From: Ornithodoros turicata
Lineage: Eukaryota > Arthropoda > Arachnida > Ixodida > Argasidae
NCBI RefSeq assembly: GCF_037126465.1
Contig: NC_088205.1
Location: 26,953,482 to 27,017,481, forward strand
Direction of reading: 5' to 3'
DNA: 64,000 nucleotides
In this document: one piece after another, positions 44,111-55,499 of the stretch
How positions within the stretch are numbered: position 1 is the stretch's first letter
Layout of the letters: each line of letters begins with the position of its first letter
Translations under genes and position numbers: made by a program
Notes under the pieces: model-generated
The model's input: the letters and a program-made list of their open reading frames with translations, nothing else
Told to the model about the DNA's origin: nothing
The model's database searches: none

Positions 44111-45960
44111 ATGTAGGAAGCTTTGGTGACAGTTGCATCGCACGAATATGCGACACTAAAGCGTATTGGTTTAATTTCTGTGAATCATAACCTTATTTGA
44201 GGCTCATCGCGCCTACGAGCTATTTTTCATTCATACGCTCGCAATGTCGTCAGTATCCACCTCGTTTTGCGACGCTGGGAACTTGGACTAATTATAAACT
44301 TTGCTATCAGATACATCCACTGAACTATTTGAATAAAACGCGCACATATTTAGCAACCTAAACTTTACTGTTCTATAATGTATTGCTGTGTCACAACTTC
44401 CCCACTGATCTTCCCTGAAGAGTAGCGCCACATTTCTGCGGCGCTAACTCCTTTCAACCCGATTTTCTTTGAAGTTGAAAAGGGCCCTCTTCAAATGAGT
44501 TCCAGCATCTCCATGATCCGCTCTACCTGAGTCTACCCTATATCACAGCGCTTCCGATAAAGTCCATGAAATCCTGTTGGCGTGTTCTTCACATCTCAAG
44601 CCGGCATTAGGCTGTAAAAATACTGATATACTGTTTCCTTGCGTGATTTCTGAGAAAGATAAATGTTCCGTGTTGTATAACAATGTTTACTGTTTAATAG
44701 ATATGTATATTCTGCACTGAAAGACGTGTTCGCTTTCAAACAAGCAAAACCAAAGTATTTTCTGTTCTTGGTATTAGGTTGAGGAAGCCTAAGCATTCCA
44801 GAGTGGCACTTTGTAGTGTCCTTCCCTTGGGTGTACCGCTTTGGAGTGTTGTCAGCTCCACACTATAGCTCAGCACCCAATTTTGTAACTTCACAAGTTA
44901 TTCATTTCTCCGAGAGAGAATGAGATAGGATGTTATCAGGGTTTCCTTGACTGTGGTGCATTGCTCCATTGGCACGAAGTCCGGAATTTCGTGGAAATCA
45001 TAGCGGAGGGGGGGGGGGGGGGGGATTCGAGCGCTCTGCCTCCCTGCATTGGCGGCACGTTGCTCGGGGAAGGGATGAAAGGGGGTGATCGAGGGAAGGG
45101 GTCATAGCGGTGTGGCAGGTTATCGCGGAAATTCTAAGGCCCGCATGACATTCTTTCTCGTACCTGCTGGCCCGCATCAGCCCCATCTCATCATCGTCTT
45201 TTTATGTGTGTGTGTGTTTCGCTCCACAGTCCGTACATATCACGTAACGACTAATCGATAACACTCTACAACCACCTGCTCTCACTTTTTTCATCAATTC
45301 CCCTTACAAATACACTTATCGGGCCCTGATATACGGATGCACTCTGCTCTCTACGCCAGTAAATTGAGTTTTCGCTCGCCCATTAATTATTCATCGGCCA
45401 TTAATGCGGCCAGCAAACACGAGTTAACCTCAAGCTGATTTCTGAGAATAAAATGTGTAGGGCTGTCTCTTGAGGTGAACGAAAAAGAAGCCTCACCACA
45501 TAGCTCGATGGAAATATACGTGCGTGCATATGAAGGGCTCATCGTGTTCGGAGGCCGTTTGTAAAATGTGAATGGGAAGAGGTGAAAGTGAATGTCAAAT
45601 GTGAAAGTGAATGAGTGGGCAGAGCCGTAGCGACGGGGGTGCGAGAGGGGCAGCCGCCCCGGGCGCCCTAGCCAGAGAGGGCGCGAACGGCAATCCCTGG
45701 CAGGTTGGTTGGACAGTATAAAGTAGGAGTGAAGAGAATTTGAATTTACGGTCTAGTCAGTGTAAATGGGCGTTTTCTTTCTTTGTTTACAAGGCTTCTG
45801 ACGGCAGTGACGGCGGGGGGGGGGGGGGGGGGGGGGAGCTTCATATTTGCACTGCCCCGGGCGCAAACTCGCCTCGCGACGACTCTGGGAGTGGGATACA
45901 TCTTATCCCCAGTTTTGGGTAGCTTCTCAGAACAACCCACCACAAAAGATATGGGTAAGA
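44111..45960. other. No recognised gene; G-runs
   Basis: Two long G homopolymers (about 19 Gs near 45007 and about 22 near 45815) and otherwise unremarkable sequence. Confidence 0.5.
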
Positions 45961-45969
45961 GCGTCCGCT

Positions 45970-46135
45970 GGTTGGTGGTATAGACAAATTCGTGCTGAAG
46001 ACTGGGAAGTGGTGGGTTCGACTCCTACCACGGACTGTGCTGTCTGAGGTTTTCCCCTGGTTTTCCGGCAGACTTTCCAGACGAGTGTCGGCACAGTTCC
46101 TCCTGAAATCTGCTCAGGACGCGTACTATCACCTC
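45970..46135 (+). mobile_element. tRNA-derived SINE, copy 4
   Basis: A-box-like TTGGTGGTATAGACAAA, B box GGTTCGACTCC (46015-46025), then GACTGTGCTGTCTGAGGTTT, GACTTTCCAGACGAGTGTC, GGCACAGTTCCTCCTGAAAT and CTGCTCAGGACGCG. This is the most complete copy with copy 1. Confidence 0.8.
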
Positions 46136-46139
46136 CTGT

Positions 46140-49100
46140 TCCCCACACCTTTCTGTTGTCCTCTCTCCATCTATCCACGTCTCTATACGTAGCTCATAGC
46201 CCCTCATCGTATCCCTCATCGCCGTTTGTTGGGATGCTTCCTGTACATACGACAACCGCCGAGATATTGAGCGAAGTTGCCCCCAATCACCGTTTCGGGG
46301 TCACAAACTGCGCTTTTACGCCGAGACGCATATGCGTTTACGAGGCTGTCATATGGGCCCGTGTTAACGACCGTAGTAAAACTCTCTTTCTACGAGTAAT
46401 CTCCGACATACGACGATAGTTCCTGCTTCAAAATATTTGAAGAAAGCCTGAAAGCTCGAATCAGGACATGCTTCAACGAGGTTTTCTTCGTTCTGTGGCT
46501 TGTGAGTGTACATTTCAGAGTGAATGTGTCGCTTTCGAAAGAATGGTACGCAGTCGCGATAACCAGATGCACGCCACACCGTTAAGGCGACGACTCCAGC
46601 ATATGCCAAGAGTTTACGTTGTGAGACAGAACTTGTGTACAGCACAGACGAAATGACCTGTTGTACGTACAAGGCGTTACGGAGAAATACCGGCTGCTAA
46701 AGATTAGAAGTTCGCCCGTAGTGCAGTAATATAATGTAGCTGATATCTGTAAAGTGTATTGTGTATATCTGTAAGTGTACAGCAATGTTTCACTCATAAC
46801 ATATATTTCAACTTATTTGATCGACTACTTCATTTTTTTATGTGCTTTGGAATTGCCGACTCATGTGTTTTGTAGGAGGCAGCATCTCCATATTTTTCTT
46901 CTCTTCTAATCTAATCTGATGTGTTTCATATATCTAAAATGTGAATTCACTGTAATTTTCATAACATTATTATGAGTCAACACTGTTATAAAGGTGTGGA
47001 TTCATAATCTTTATAAATAATTTGAGGTCCCCATATACCAGTTCCTAACTGTTGGACCCCTTCGTGTAATATGTGATATCGTATATGTATGCATGAATAA
47101 AAAGAATATAAATCGGGAAACGCACTTTTCGGCAGTAAGGGAAAAAGAAAAGGCAAATAAAACTTGAAAAAAATGCTTGCATCATTGGAGCAGCAGTGTT
47201 CGCACAAGACAGCACAGCCAATAACGCCACCTGAATAATCCTGGATAGTTTCTACGTCGCGTTTGGACAGCGCATCAGTGAAGATGACGTAGGACGCAGA
47301 AGAAAGTTCTTATTGGTTTGTCATATTCCCTGTTATAGTGCGAAAGAAGTTGTAACAAAAAATATAGACGAGAACCAAAAGGAAACACAGAATAACAGCG
47401 TGGCATAAAATGTTACTTGAAACAGGTAAGAAAAGGCGCAGGTGGTGTGGAAGTGTATGAAAGGTAACTAGTGATACGAAAACGGAACGTCCATGCTGTT
47501 CTTCTTAAAAGGGCAGTGTAAGACCCTTCAATAAAAGTTTCGTTTTTGACTGCGGCGGATTAGACGGCAAAGAAACATGCGTTCTTTCACAAAAGTAATG
47601 GTCATAGCTGAGGTATTGCGCCCGCGAGTGTTCGACGTGGGCACACTCTAAAGTCGCTTCCATTCCTTCCGGAATTTCGTAAGAGAATGAGTGCGATCCA
47701 CGTCACTCCGTGACGCAGCAGAGCCCCATGCAAGTGCGTCGTGGGCGTGAAAGACGAATTTGGAAATTGGCTGCTCGCTACGCTGCTGCTACGTCACCGT
47801 GGGCGTTCTACGTCACGGAAACAGATAGAGCTGCGCCTCTAAGGCCGCGCCTTGTGAATGGACAGACATGCACCTCGTCACGTGGCTTCTCAACATTCCA
47901 CACTCTCACCTGCACGGAGGCAAACTGTATTCATCTGTTTCAGAGTGACCGTCCCACGACCGTAGTGATAGTTGTCGTTCCCGTTGCCCTGTGCACGTCT
48001 CCGAATTCTTCATAGAAATAAGACATTGATTGCCACAAACGAAACCATATACTGTTGATAACGCAGTGACAGAGCGCATAACTTTCACACGGTCGACTAA
48101 AGATCGAGTATATGATAAAGATCCAGGCGATAATCGCTGGAGGAATTTCCTTCCAACTAACCCCAGTATCTTCGACGATGTGTAGCTAGAGAAAGATAGG
48201 CTAGGAGAGGTATGCGCTTCGCACAAAAGAAGAAAAGAAACGAAAGAAAGAGAGAGAACGAAAAACTGTTTTACTTGAAAGAGCATTTCCACGAGAGGGA
48301 AGAAACAGAGCTCCTCGTAAATGGACCCTGGCTATAACACGAACAGAGAAGAAACACGGAGGGCGTGAGGCGTCCTACATGCCGCGTGATTCTACGTGCA
48401 ATCACCCACCGTGTAGCGAATCGCCAACAGTCACGCATTCGCTGATTAGAAGAATTCTGCGCAACGAATGATGAGAAAGCAAACGAGGTGTAGATGCGGG
48501 AAAATAAGAAAAGTCGAGTCACGTTTGTATCTAGACAATATTAGAGTCACTCGCCGTTTCGTTCGCCCTGCACTTAAAAAAATCAGGCCCAAGTGGGGCG
48601 GCGTGCCAAACGGTCCGTTATTTATTAACGTGGTAGAATAATTAGGAAAATTATTTATTCAGTAATGAAGCCACGTCTCGCTCCGCACCAAGAACTACGC
48701 ATGCACGTACGCTTGAAACGGAGGTTTATGCGTATTTCCTATTGCATTGGACCTTGATCTGCAAGCAGGGTGTATGATTTTGAGATACGTAATATTTGTG
48801 CAGAATCACGTACTATTTTGTTTACTGTACTGCCTTCCCAAGGAAAGTGAGGGCGAGCTACAAAAGGAGAGATCTCTGACAAGGTAGCCGACCCTACACA
48901 TACAGCATGGAGACAAATGCGAAGAAGGTATTACAGTGACGTGGCCATTTGATAGTTAGTGCCGAGTTACGAGTCTGTATTTAAACGTATCGTGTCATGC
49001 AGTTGAGGCGCAATCACATAAAATGAGTTCATTCAATAGCGTAAACCCTCACATACCCATTTAAATCATCTTTTTTATAGAACAACTGAAAATTGCATTC

Positions 49101-50340
49101 AACACTGTGCCGAAGTAGTGACGAACATCCCATTGTCCATCATGAACGGCGGCAGAACTACACTGCGTTCACATAACACTGGGTCTAACGCAGCATCCTG
49201 TGGCGCGCCTCGTGGAAACCAGAATCACAAGAAGAAAATGCTGGATAAATAAGCGCCAGTGTTGCCCGCCAAACATAAGGGTTGCCTCGCACCAGGTGTC
49301 GCCCCAACCGATCTTACCGAAATTTTGACAACAAGATTATTTTTGGAGCAGCCGATATCACGTGTGTGGTATGTTGCGAGTGTTTTATGAGTAGCAAACT
49401 CGTCAATAACGCCACACGTGTAAGTGGGTTGCTTGTTGCCTTACGGTGACCCGGTGAAGGTAGACCGAAGCAAAGGCCCCAGTTTGGGAGTCGTCGATAC
49501 GGTAGGACAGAGACTATCGCTCTCACACTGGGAAGAACAGACTTGGTTGAAGCAGAAGTTGACGAGCAGTCTCTATCCGAAATATCGCCGGATCCCGGCC
49601 TGAGTCTTTTGCTCCAATAGCGTTTATTGCTGACGTTACCTATCCAGAGGGCACTAGATTCGCAACTTCGCCGAAATCGCCGCCATAACGTGGGTCCCTC
49701 GAGTTTGCTTCCGGTTTTCCTTCAAACGCAGAAAATACGAAAATTACTGGGATAGTGGTACAAATAATACTCACATAGTACAGTAAGTTTGAAACACCAA
49801 ATGTACGGTGATGGGGATGTGATAAAGAAAAAAAAAAGGGCCGGGATGTGGATGGACGGTGAATGCGGGTGAAAGTTTGGTCAGTCACCCTACGGACCTA
49901 CGTTATTACGGCGGCAAATCTACCAGCGACTGTGGCGCTCTCCTGCGGATGACGTCATGTTAATAAACCCTCTTGAGTCTGTCCTTAGGGACGATTCCGA
50001 TTAAGGTTCCTTTCTACTTGTGAAATGACGAGCAAGATTGAAATGAGGAGCTCGATGGGTTCAAGAGATTTGATACTAAATGCCTGGAAGCGTCTATGCC
50101 ATAGTTAGTATAAGTGGACGGAAGCATAAAGAAGTTCTCATTTCGAAATTAGTAATGCATATTAGGACTAGGAGTGGTCAAGGGGACTGCGCACGAGCGA
50201 AGGCTGTTGTTGCCAAATATTTCCGAGCTTTAGTGAGTGATAGTTGGCGGGGAGGTAAAATTATCAGTTCCCGAAAATTTATTTGAGGTAATAGGACAGA
50301 ATTTGTGATGAAACTCGCAGAAGACGGCGTGCGTAAGCAA
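46140..50340. other. Long stretch without recognised genes
   Basis: 4.2 kb with only short unsupported frames. A probable LINE tail lies near 49808-49855 (minus strand CCTTTTTTTTTTCTTTATCA then CATCCCCATCACC). Confidence 0.4.
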
Positions 50341-50348
50341 GTTGTACC

Positions 50349-50455
50349 CTGCCACCAAGTTGCTGGCGTCCTCGGCTAGGTTCGAACCCGCGATCTCGGG
50401 ATCAGAAGGAGAACACGCTACCGAGTGATCCACCGAGGCCGGTGGCTGGTTATCA
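50349..50455 (-). mobile_element. tRNA-derived SINE head of a second type
   Basis: The minus strand reads CCTCGGTGGATCACTCGGTA, GCGTGTTCTCCTTCTGATCC and CGAGATCGCGGGTTCGAACC. The ends CCTCGGT and GCCGAGG can pair as an acceptor stem, and the loop CTTCTGA resembles an Arg(TCT) anticodon loop. The anticodon and T stems are imperfect, so it is a SINE head or tRNA relic and not a functional tRNA gene. Confidence 0.55.
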
Positions 50456-52029
50456 GCTGGTCTTCTCATTTTCACGCTCTACTTTATAACGAACTCGTGA
50501 CTCTACATCGAACGGCGCGAGCGAACAACGTACAGCCTATTACCATTCCAAACCATTAACAATCACTTTGCACTCGCTTGTAACGAGAACATAATTCCAT
50601 AAATCAATGAAGTCACAACGCAATACAGATGTAACATTTTTTAACAGTGGGCGCGCGGAATACCGCTTGCGGACGTGAATTATGAAGACTGCGACACTAA
50701 TGGATCCGTAGAGCGCAATGCACTTTCACCGCGATTCAATCTCTTGCATGGAAATAAATATTTTCGTGGAGGCAACTCATTATCCCTGGCCAATGGCGTG
50801 CACAGCCTTCGTTCGCATGGCAGCACTGGAAAATCTAGCAAACAGATTTCATCATTAGAGTAAGCGTACTGCAATAAAAAGATTTAACGCTATTCCCAAA
50901 ATATTTGGGGCATTCACGTGCTTTGGAATGCCGAAGGCGTTGGATATATTTGGCTTCCCCCCCCCCCTATATAATTTTTCATTTTCAATTATTTTGCGTG
51001 CCAGAGTGACGACGAATGAGTTCAGCATATATACGTATAGTATACATCCCGACTATAGATCCAGACACCACGGACTTACACCCGCGTACTGCCTTCTTTT
51101 ACGTTCAAGTGTACGGATAACTATAAGCTGTTATAAACATTTATCATCTGATTTTTTTCTTCACTAAGTTCGCACACATATGCAGTCCCTGATGCCAATC
51201 AAGCGGTGCATCATATCGGGTGACCTCTTTCCCTTGCACCATCAGGTTTGGCAAGCATTTCATACTGAAATGCATAAACTGAAATACGCGGAAAGTTTAT
51301 GGAGGAGTGTTTGACCAGCTTTCAGAGGTCCATTAAAGGCTTCCAGTCAGCTGGACCGGCACTGACGCAACGACCTTTGAAGTGGCCTTTCAAGTCCAGA
51401 CGCAGACAGGTTTGCATAACTCTGGGAGACTTCTCTCGGAATATCACCAGGCCTTGGGCTTTGCATCGTGTTCATATTTTTTATATAAACTGCGACTGAG
51501 AACGTCTTCAAAATGTATCAAGCGTGTGTGTTTAACGAAAACGCGGTTAGGGATAACCTCTACATGCTTGGAGTGAAAAATGTGAGCGTACACGCCTTGA
51601 AGCCGTTCACAGCAGGGACAATGTCTTTGAAATCACGACAAATTGCGAACGTGGCAAGAATATGACTGCAGAACGGATCACTGTGCATGAATGGTCCTCA
51701 CGGATGCGTGTGTAATGAAATTGCAAAATTGGCGCAAAAGTTGGTTCTAAGCGCATCACTCTTTCTATAGCGCAGCGATGGGCATAAATACATTTTTTTG
51801 GTATTTAAATACAAAATATAATTACAGTACTTAAATACCGTCACTGCTACCATAAATACTGTGAGGAATATGTAATCTGAAACTACAGAAATAACGATGA
51901 TCATAACAGCAAATACCATTTATTTGTTAGGTCACCATGGCGAGTTTAATATTCGAAATTTCTCGAAGAGATCATCTTCTAGGCGACTTCCGTTCGGCCG
52001 TAGAATCGGATTCGCAAAGAACAAACCAC

Positions 52030-52735
52030 ATCTAATTATGACGAATGAGGCAATTCATCGCCAGGGGCGATACTCTACCAGAGTTCGAGGTAAGTCGTTA
52101 CTGTAACTACGTTCGTTTTTTCGGTAACTTATAACTTAACTCGGTACGTTTGCACCGTGGTAAGTTTCAGAGGAACTCGTTCCTTTTTCAGGTAACTTTG
52201 CCAAAGTAACTTAAACTAAGTTCCAAATTACTTTTAATTCGCTTTTCACTCACGTCCACGTATTTTCTTCCTTTCTCCCCGGTTCTTTAATGGCATTTTA
52301 TACCATAACGCGTGATATTCAATCAATGACAGCATTCTATTCAGGCAGTAAGAACCGCTGCCATTGAAATGAAGCTGACCCACTGTGCGCCCACATGGAG
52401 TAAGGTCCAAAGCGTTCGAACTGTTGGATATAAACGAAAACGATGTAAGCGTGTTGCACTCCTCCGCAGGCAACTCAATTGGTCTAACTCAACTGTTCAC
52501 GCACGCTGCACCCGTGTAGTGCCATGTCCGAAGTAACGAGGAAGTAACTCGTTGTTTTTTTAAAGTAACTCCGTAAGTGCGAGTTACATTTCAGGCTGAA
52601 GGACTTCGTTACTAACTTAGTTACATTTTGACACGGTAACTTAACTTTAACGAGTTCCTTTTGAAGGCTAACTTCTTGATATATGTACTCTACCCCATTG
52701 CTGGTGGTGATGTGGGGGAGTGATATTGGCCCACA
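52030..52735 (-). repeat. LINE 3' tail, itself split by a hAT element
   Basis: Joining 52695 onward with 52079 downward gives on the minus strand CAATGGGGTAGAGTATCGCC then CCTGGCGATGAATTG and a TCATTCGTCATAATTAG tail, close to the tail at 32062. The stem ATCGCC/GGCGAT is intact. The upper boundary near 52735 is approximate. Confidence 0.6.
52080..52686. mobile_element. hAT-like element with GTAACT words nested in the LINE tail
   Basis: The 8-mer ACTCTACC occurs at 52072-52079 and 52687-52694. Removing the insert and one copy restores the conserved GGGGTAGAGTATCGCC of the LINE tail. The interior ends are rich in AAGTAACT/AGTTACTTTA words. The terminal inverted repeat itself is poor. Confidence 0.65.
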
Positions 52736-53215
52736 GGTGCTAATAAACAAAGGCGTGTATTAAATCTGACGAAGATGCTTCGTTCAACAGGGTAGTCGTG
52801 TAGTGCGGCCACATCTGTTTGGGGGTCTTCTAAAAACTTGAGCGCCTCTATAGGTGAGCACTGTTGTCATTTACACTTGGCTTTGGAAGCGTGTCTTCCA
52901 AGTTGGAGAACGTCCTCGGCTGCCGTGAGTTATTGTCCAATGTTTGTCCAGACATTGTCTATCCATTTATGGGGTCCTCCTGCACTGCAGCTCGTAGCAG
53001 GAGCTCTGTCATGTTTCTCTCTTCTCCAGCCAGTTCTTTGGATATCCACCTAAGCTTAAAAAAATGTGGGATTCCGATGCAAGAACGGCCGCATCGCCTT
53101 CAGCATTCAGATAAATGTGAAATCTGTGTTGGAGACCCTTCAGAAGTGACTGTTGGGCTTCAGAAGTGCAGCACACGACTCGTCGCCCCAGAGTTCTTCG
53201 CGACATAACTTCCAC
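52735..53215 (-). pseudogene. hAT transposase C-terminal (dimerisation, hATC) relic
   Basis: The minus strand encodes IEALKFLEDPQTDVAALHDY, PVERSIFVRFNTRLCLLAPV, which follows the hATC pattern of a short helix, a Y-P motif, an F-N-T motif and an A-P-V motif. Upstream, LNAEGDAAVLASESHIFLSL resembles the stretch preceding it in hAT transposases. Stops and frameshifts separate the pieces. The D and E catalytic regions are not recognisable. It belongs to the 51773-53519 element. Confidence 0.6.
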
Positions 53216-53527
53216 ACAGGGACATAATGCTGAAAATCTGACACAAGTTCATGTGCGCAGACGTACTCATACTGGACAAAATTCAGGAAGTGAGGCCCTG
53301 TCAGAAAAGATGGAGGCGCGAATCCATGGAACACACCAGTGTCTTGTGTATTTACGAGTATTTATACAGTATTTACAAATGTAAATACCCGAAAATTGGT
53401 ATTTAAATATAATTACCAATACATTTTTAACTCTGTATTTAAATTCAAAATATAAATACATGTATTTATATTTCAAATATTATTTTAAATACAACGTATT
53501 TAAATACTGTCCATCCCTGCTATAGCG

Positions 53528-54879
53528 TAACTGCGATATCGTTTTTCGTTATTTGTTTTTGAGTGCGAAATTGCAATTATTCGTCTAAGACGGCTGTTAT
53601 GACGCCATAAGCCGCGGTTACATGAATGCAACTGAAGCGCATTGACTTGACTTGTCTCACTGAATGCATTCGTATAAACGGCCAATTCGCTAGGATAGTG
53701 CATCGAATTCAATCCGCCAGACAGACGTGGAACGAGACGGTATAGATGCGCATTGAAAGCGTCGACGTAAACAGAAGATGCGAATCGAAAACAAAAGGAG
53801 GACAAAGAAGGTTGAAGTTAAGGTGGCTGCGGAGTACATTTTCTGTACGAATGAGAATTTTAAAGAAATGGCAACGGAAACAACAGTTCCGGAACTGCAG
53901 AGCTCTATGTTTTCAATGTAACACCGTGGGGCGCTAGTTTTGTGCCAAACTCGATGCGCGTCCATGCAAACGGTGGCGCATCGACTTCATTCTGGTTTCC
54001 ACCCGATTCGATACGCTTCTGTAGCATTCCAAGCAACGTGCCGCCAATCGAGGCAGGCAGATCCTCAAATTCCCACGTCACCTTCCCCCTTCTGTAGCAT
54101 TCATGTAAACGAAGCTATAGGAACGGTGCGCCAAACGACCCACAGCTTCCAAACTTCCATGCACAAAGTACATACCAACCAATAAAAGCTTAATCTAAGA
54201 GGTTACCAAAATTGCTTTCCGGTATTTCGTACTGCACTTACGTACTTTATAAATCAATATTCAGTGCTGCACTCAACGGCTTTTCCCTTCAAGTACATAG
54301 TGTCTTAAACAGGAACGACAAAAAAAAAAAGACGAAAAAAAGAAAAGAAAGCGTCTCATGGCATGCTTGTCCGTGCGCCCTTATGCAGCTGTGTTAGCAC
54401 GGAGCGAGGCATGGAGCTGGATTTCCCTAAGCCAAGAGCAGGCTTACAGAACAAACAGATTTAGAAAACAAACATGCGTACCGTACTTAGCATATGAATG
54501 AAGCCTCCTTTATTGGCGTTTCCTCGCTTATGTCGCGTACTGCACCAGTGAAATAAATTCTGTTCACGCGCCCAGTGTTGCTTTCACAGGCCATATAAAA
54601 CGAACGCTTAAAGTAAAAAATGCAATAAAATAATGCGAGTCAAGCGTTTATAATGCGTTTACTCTGAATGTAACGTAACTGGAGTGACAGACTGTTTCGA
54701 CATTCAGTTAATTTTAATGATCAGTTAAGCCCATAAGCTTGAATTAATTAAGCGCTAGTTTCGTCATGACTAGAATCGTGATTTAAATCGTCGTCATTAT
54801 GAAGGATAAGTAACAGCGTTACAGACAGTAAGCATGAAGTATGTCAGTAAACTGGTGTATTTCACCAAATTGTACCGCA
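53528..54879. other. No recognisable feature
   Basis: 1.35 kb with short unsupported frames only. Confidence 0.4.
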
Positions 54880-54945
54880 AGCAATGGGGTAGTATCGCCT
54901 TTTGCGAGGAAATACCCCGCTCATCATCATCAAGATGAAGTTTTT
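54880..54945 (+). repeat. LINE 3' tail with stem-loop
   Basis: CAATGGGGTAGTATCGCCTT, TTGCGAGGAAATACCCCG, then CTCATCATCATCAAGATGAA. TCGC pairs with GCGA. Same framework as 3362 and 32062. Confidence 0.6.
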
Positions 54946-55374
54946 AGGTTTAAGCACATTTTCTCTCCCTTTCTCTTTTTTTTTTCTGATGCATAGCTTT
55001 CTTCATTATGTACTACGTGAATAACGAAGCCCTTAAACTGAAATAACCTCTCAAATATACGTTTGTGCATAATCAACTCTATTATGTCGTGCGAATGTCT
55101 TTTAGTGTTACGAATGAGGAGGCTCGAAATATGCGAAATATGCATCCTGCTGGCCACCGCGATGTTATATACTTTGTTAGCTACGAAGCGACAATGATAT
55201 TGAGCTCAGTGAATCTTCCAGCGAAGACCAAAAGCAAAATAGTCTATACTCCGAGACAACTCAAGGGCTGCAGTCGTACAGGCGTATCTCTGCCAGACGT
55301 GTATGTATAGTCCGCATACTGAGAGTGGGGCGTACGAGAAGGTGGCGGACGCCATGCAGACGGGGAAGTCGAAA

Positions 55375-55495
55375 CGAAAACACTGGTCGGAGACGACCTA
55401 CATGAAATATTCGCATTAACAGAACATGTGAATCAACTTCACATGTTCTGTTAATGCGAATATTTCATGTAGGTCGTCTCCGACGAGTGTTTTCG
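55375..55495. repeat. Near-perfect palindrome, 58-bp arms, 5-nt loop
   Basis: Arms 55375-55432 and 55438-55495 match at 57 of 58 positions; the loop is TCAAC. The arms begin CGAAAACACTGGTCGGAGAC and end at ACATGTGAA. The junction and single mismatch suggest a very recent origin. Confidence 0.95.
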
Positions 55496-55499
55496 TAAC

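Larger units (their letters stand above)
51773..53519. mobile_element. hAT element with TAAATAC subterminal words and decayed transposase
   Basis: The termini CAGCGATGGGCA and, reversed, CAGGGATGGACA are bordered by the identical 8-mer CTATAGCG (51765-51772 and 53520-53527). GTATTTAAATAC-type words crowd both ends. The interior keeps a minus-strand transposase C-terminus (52700-53330) and has been invaded by a LINE tail and a second hAT element. Confidence 0.85.
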
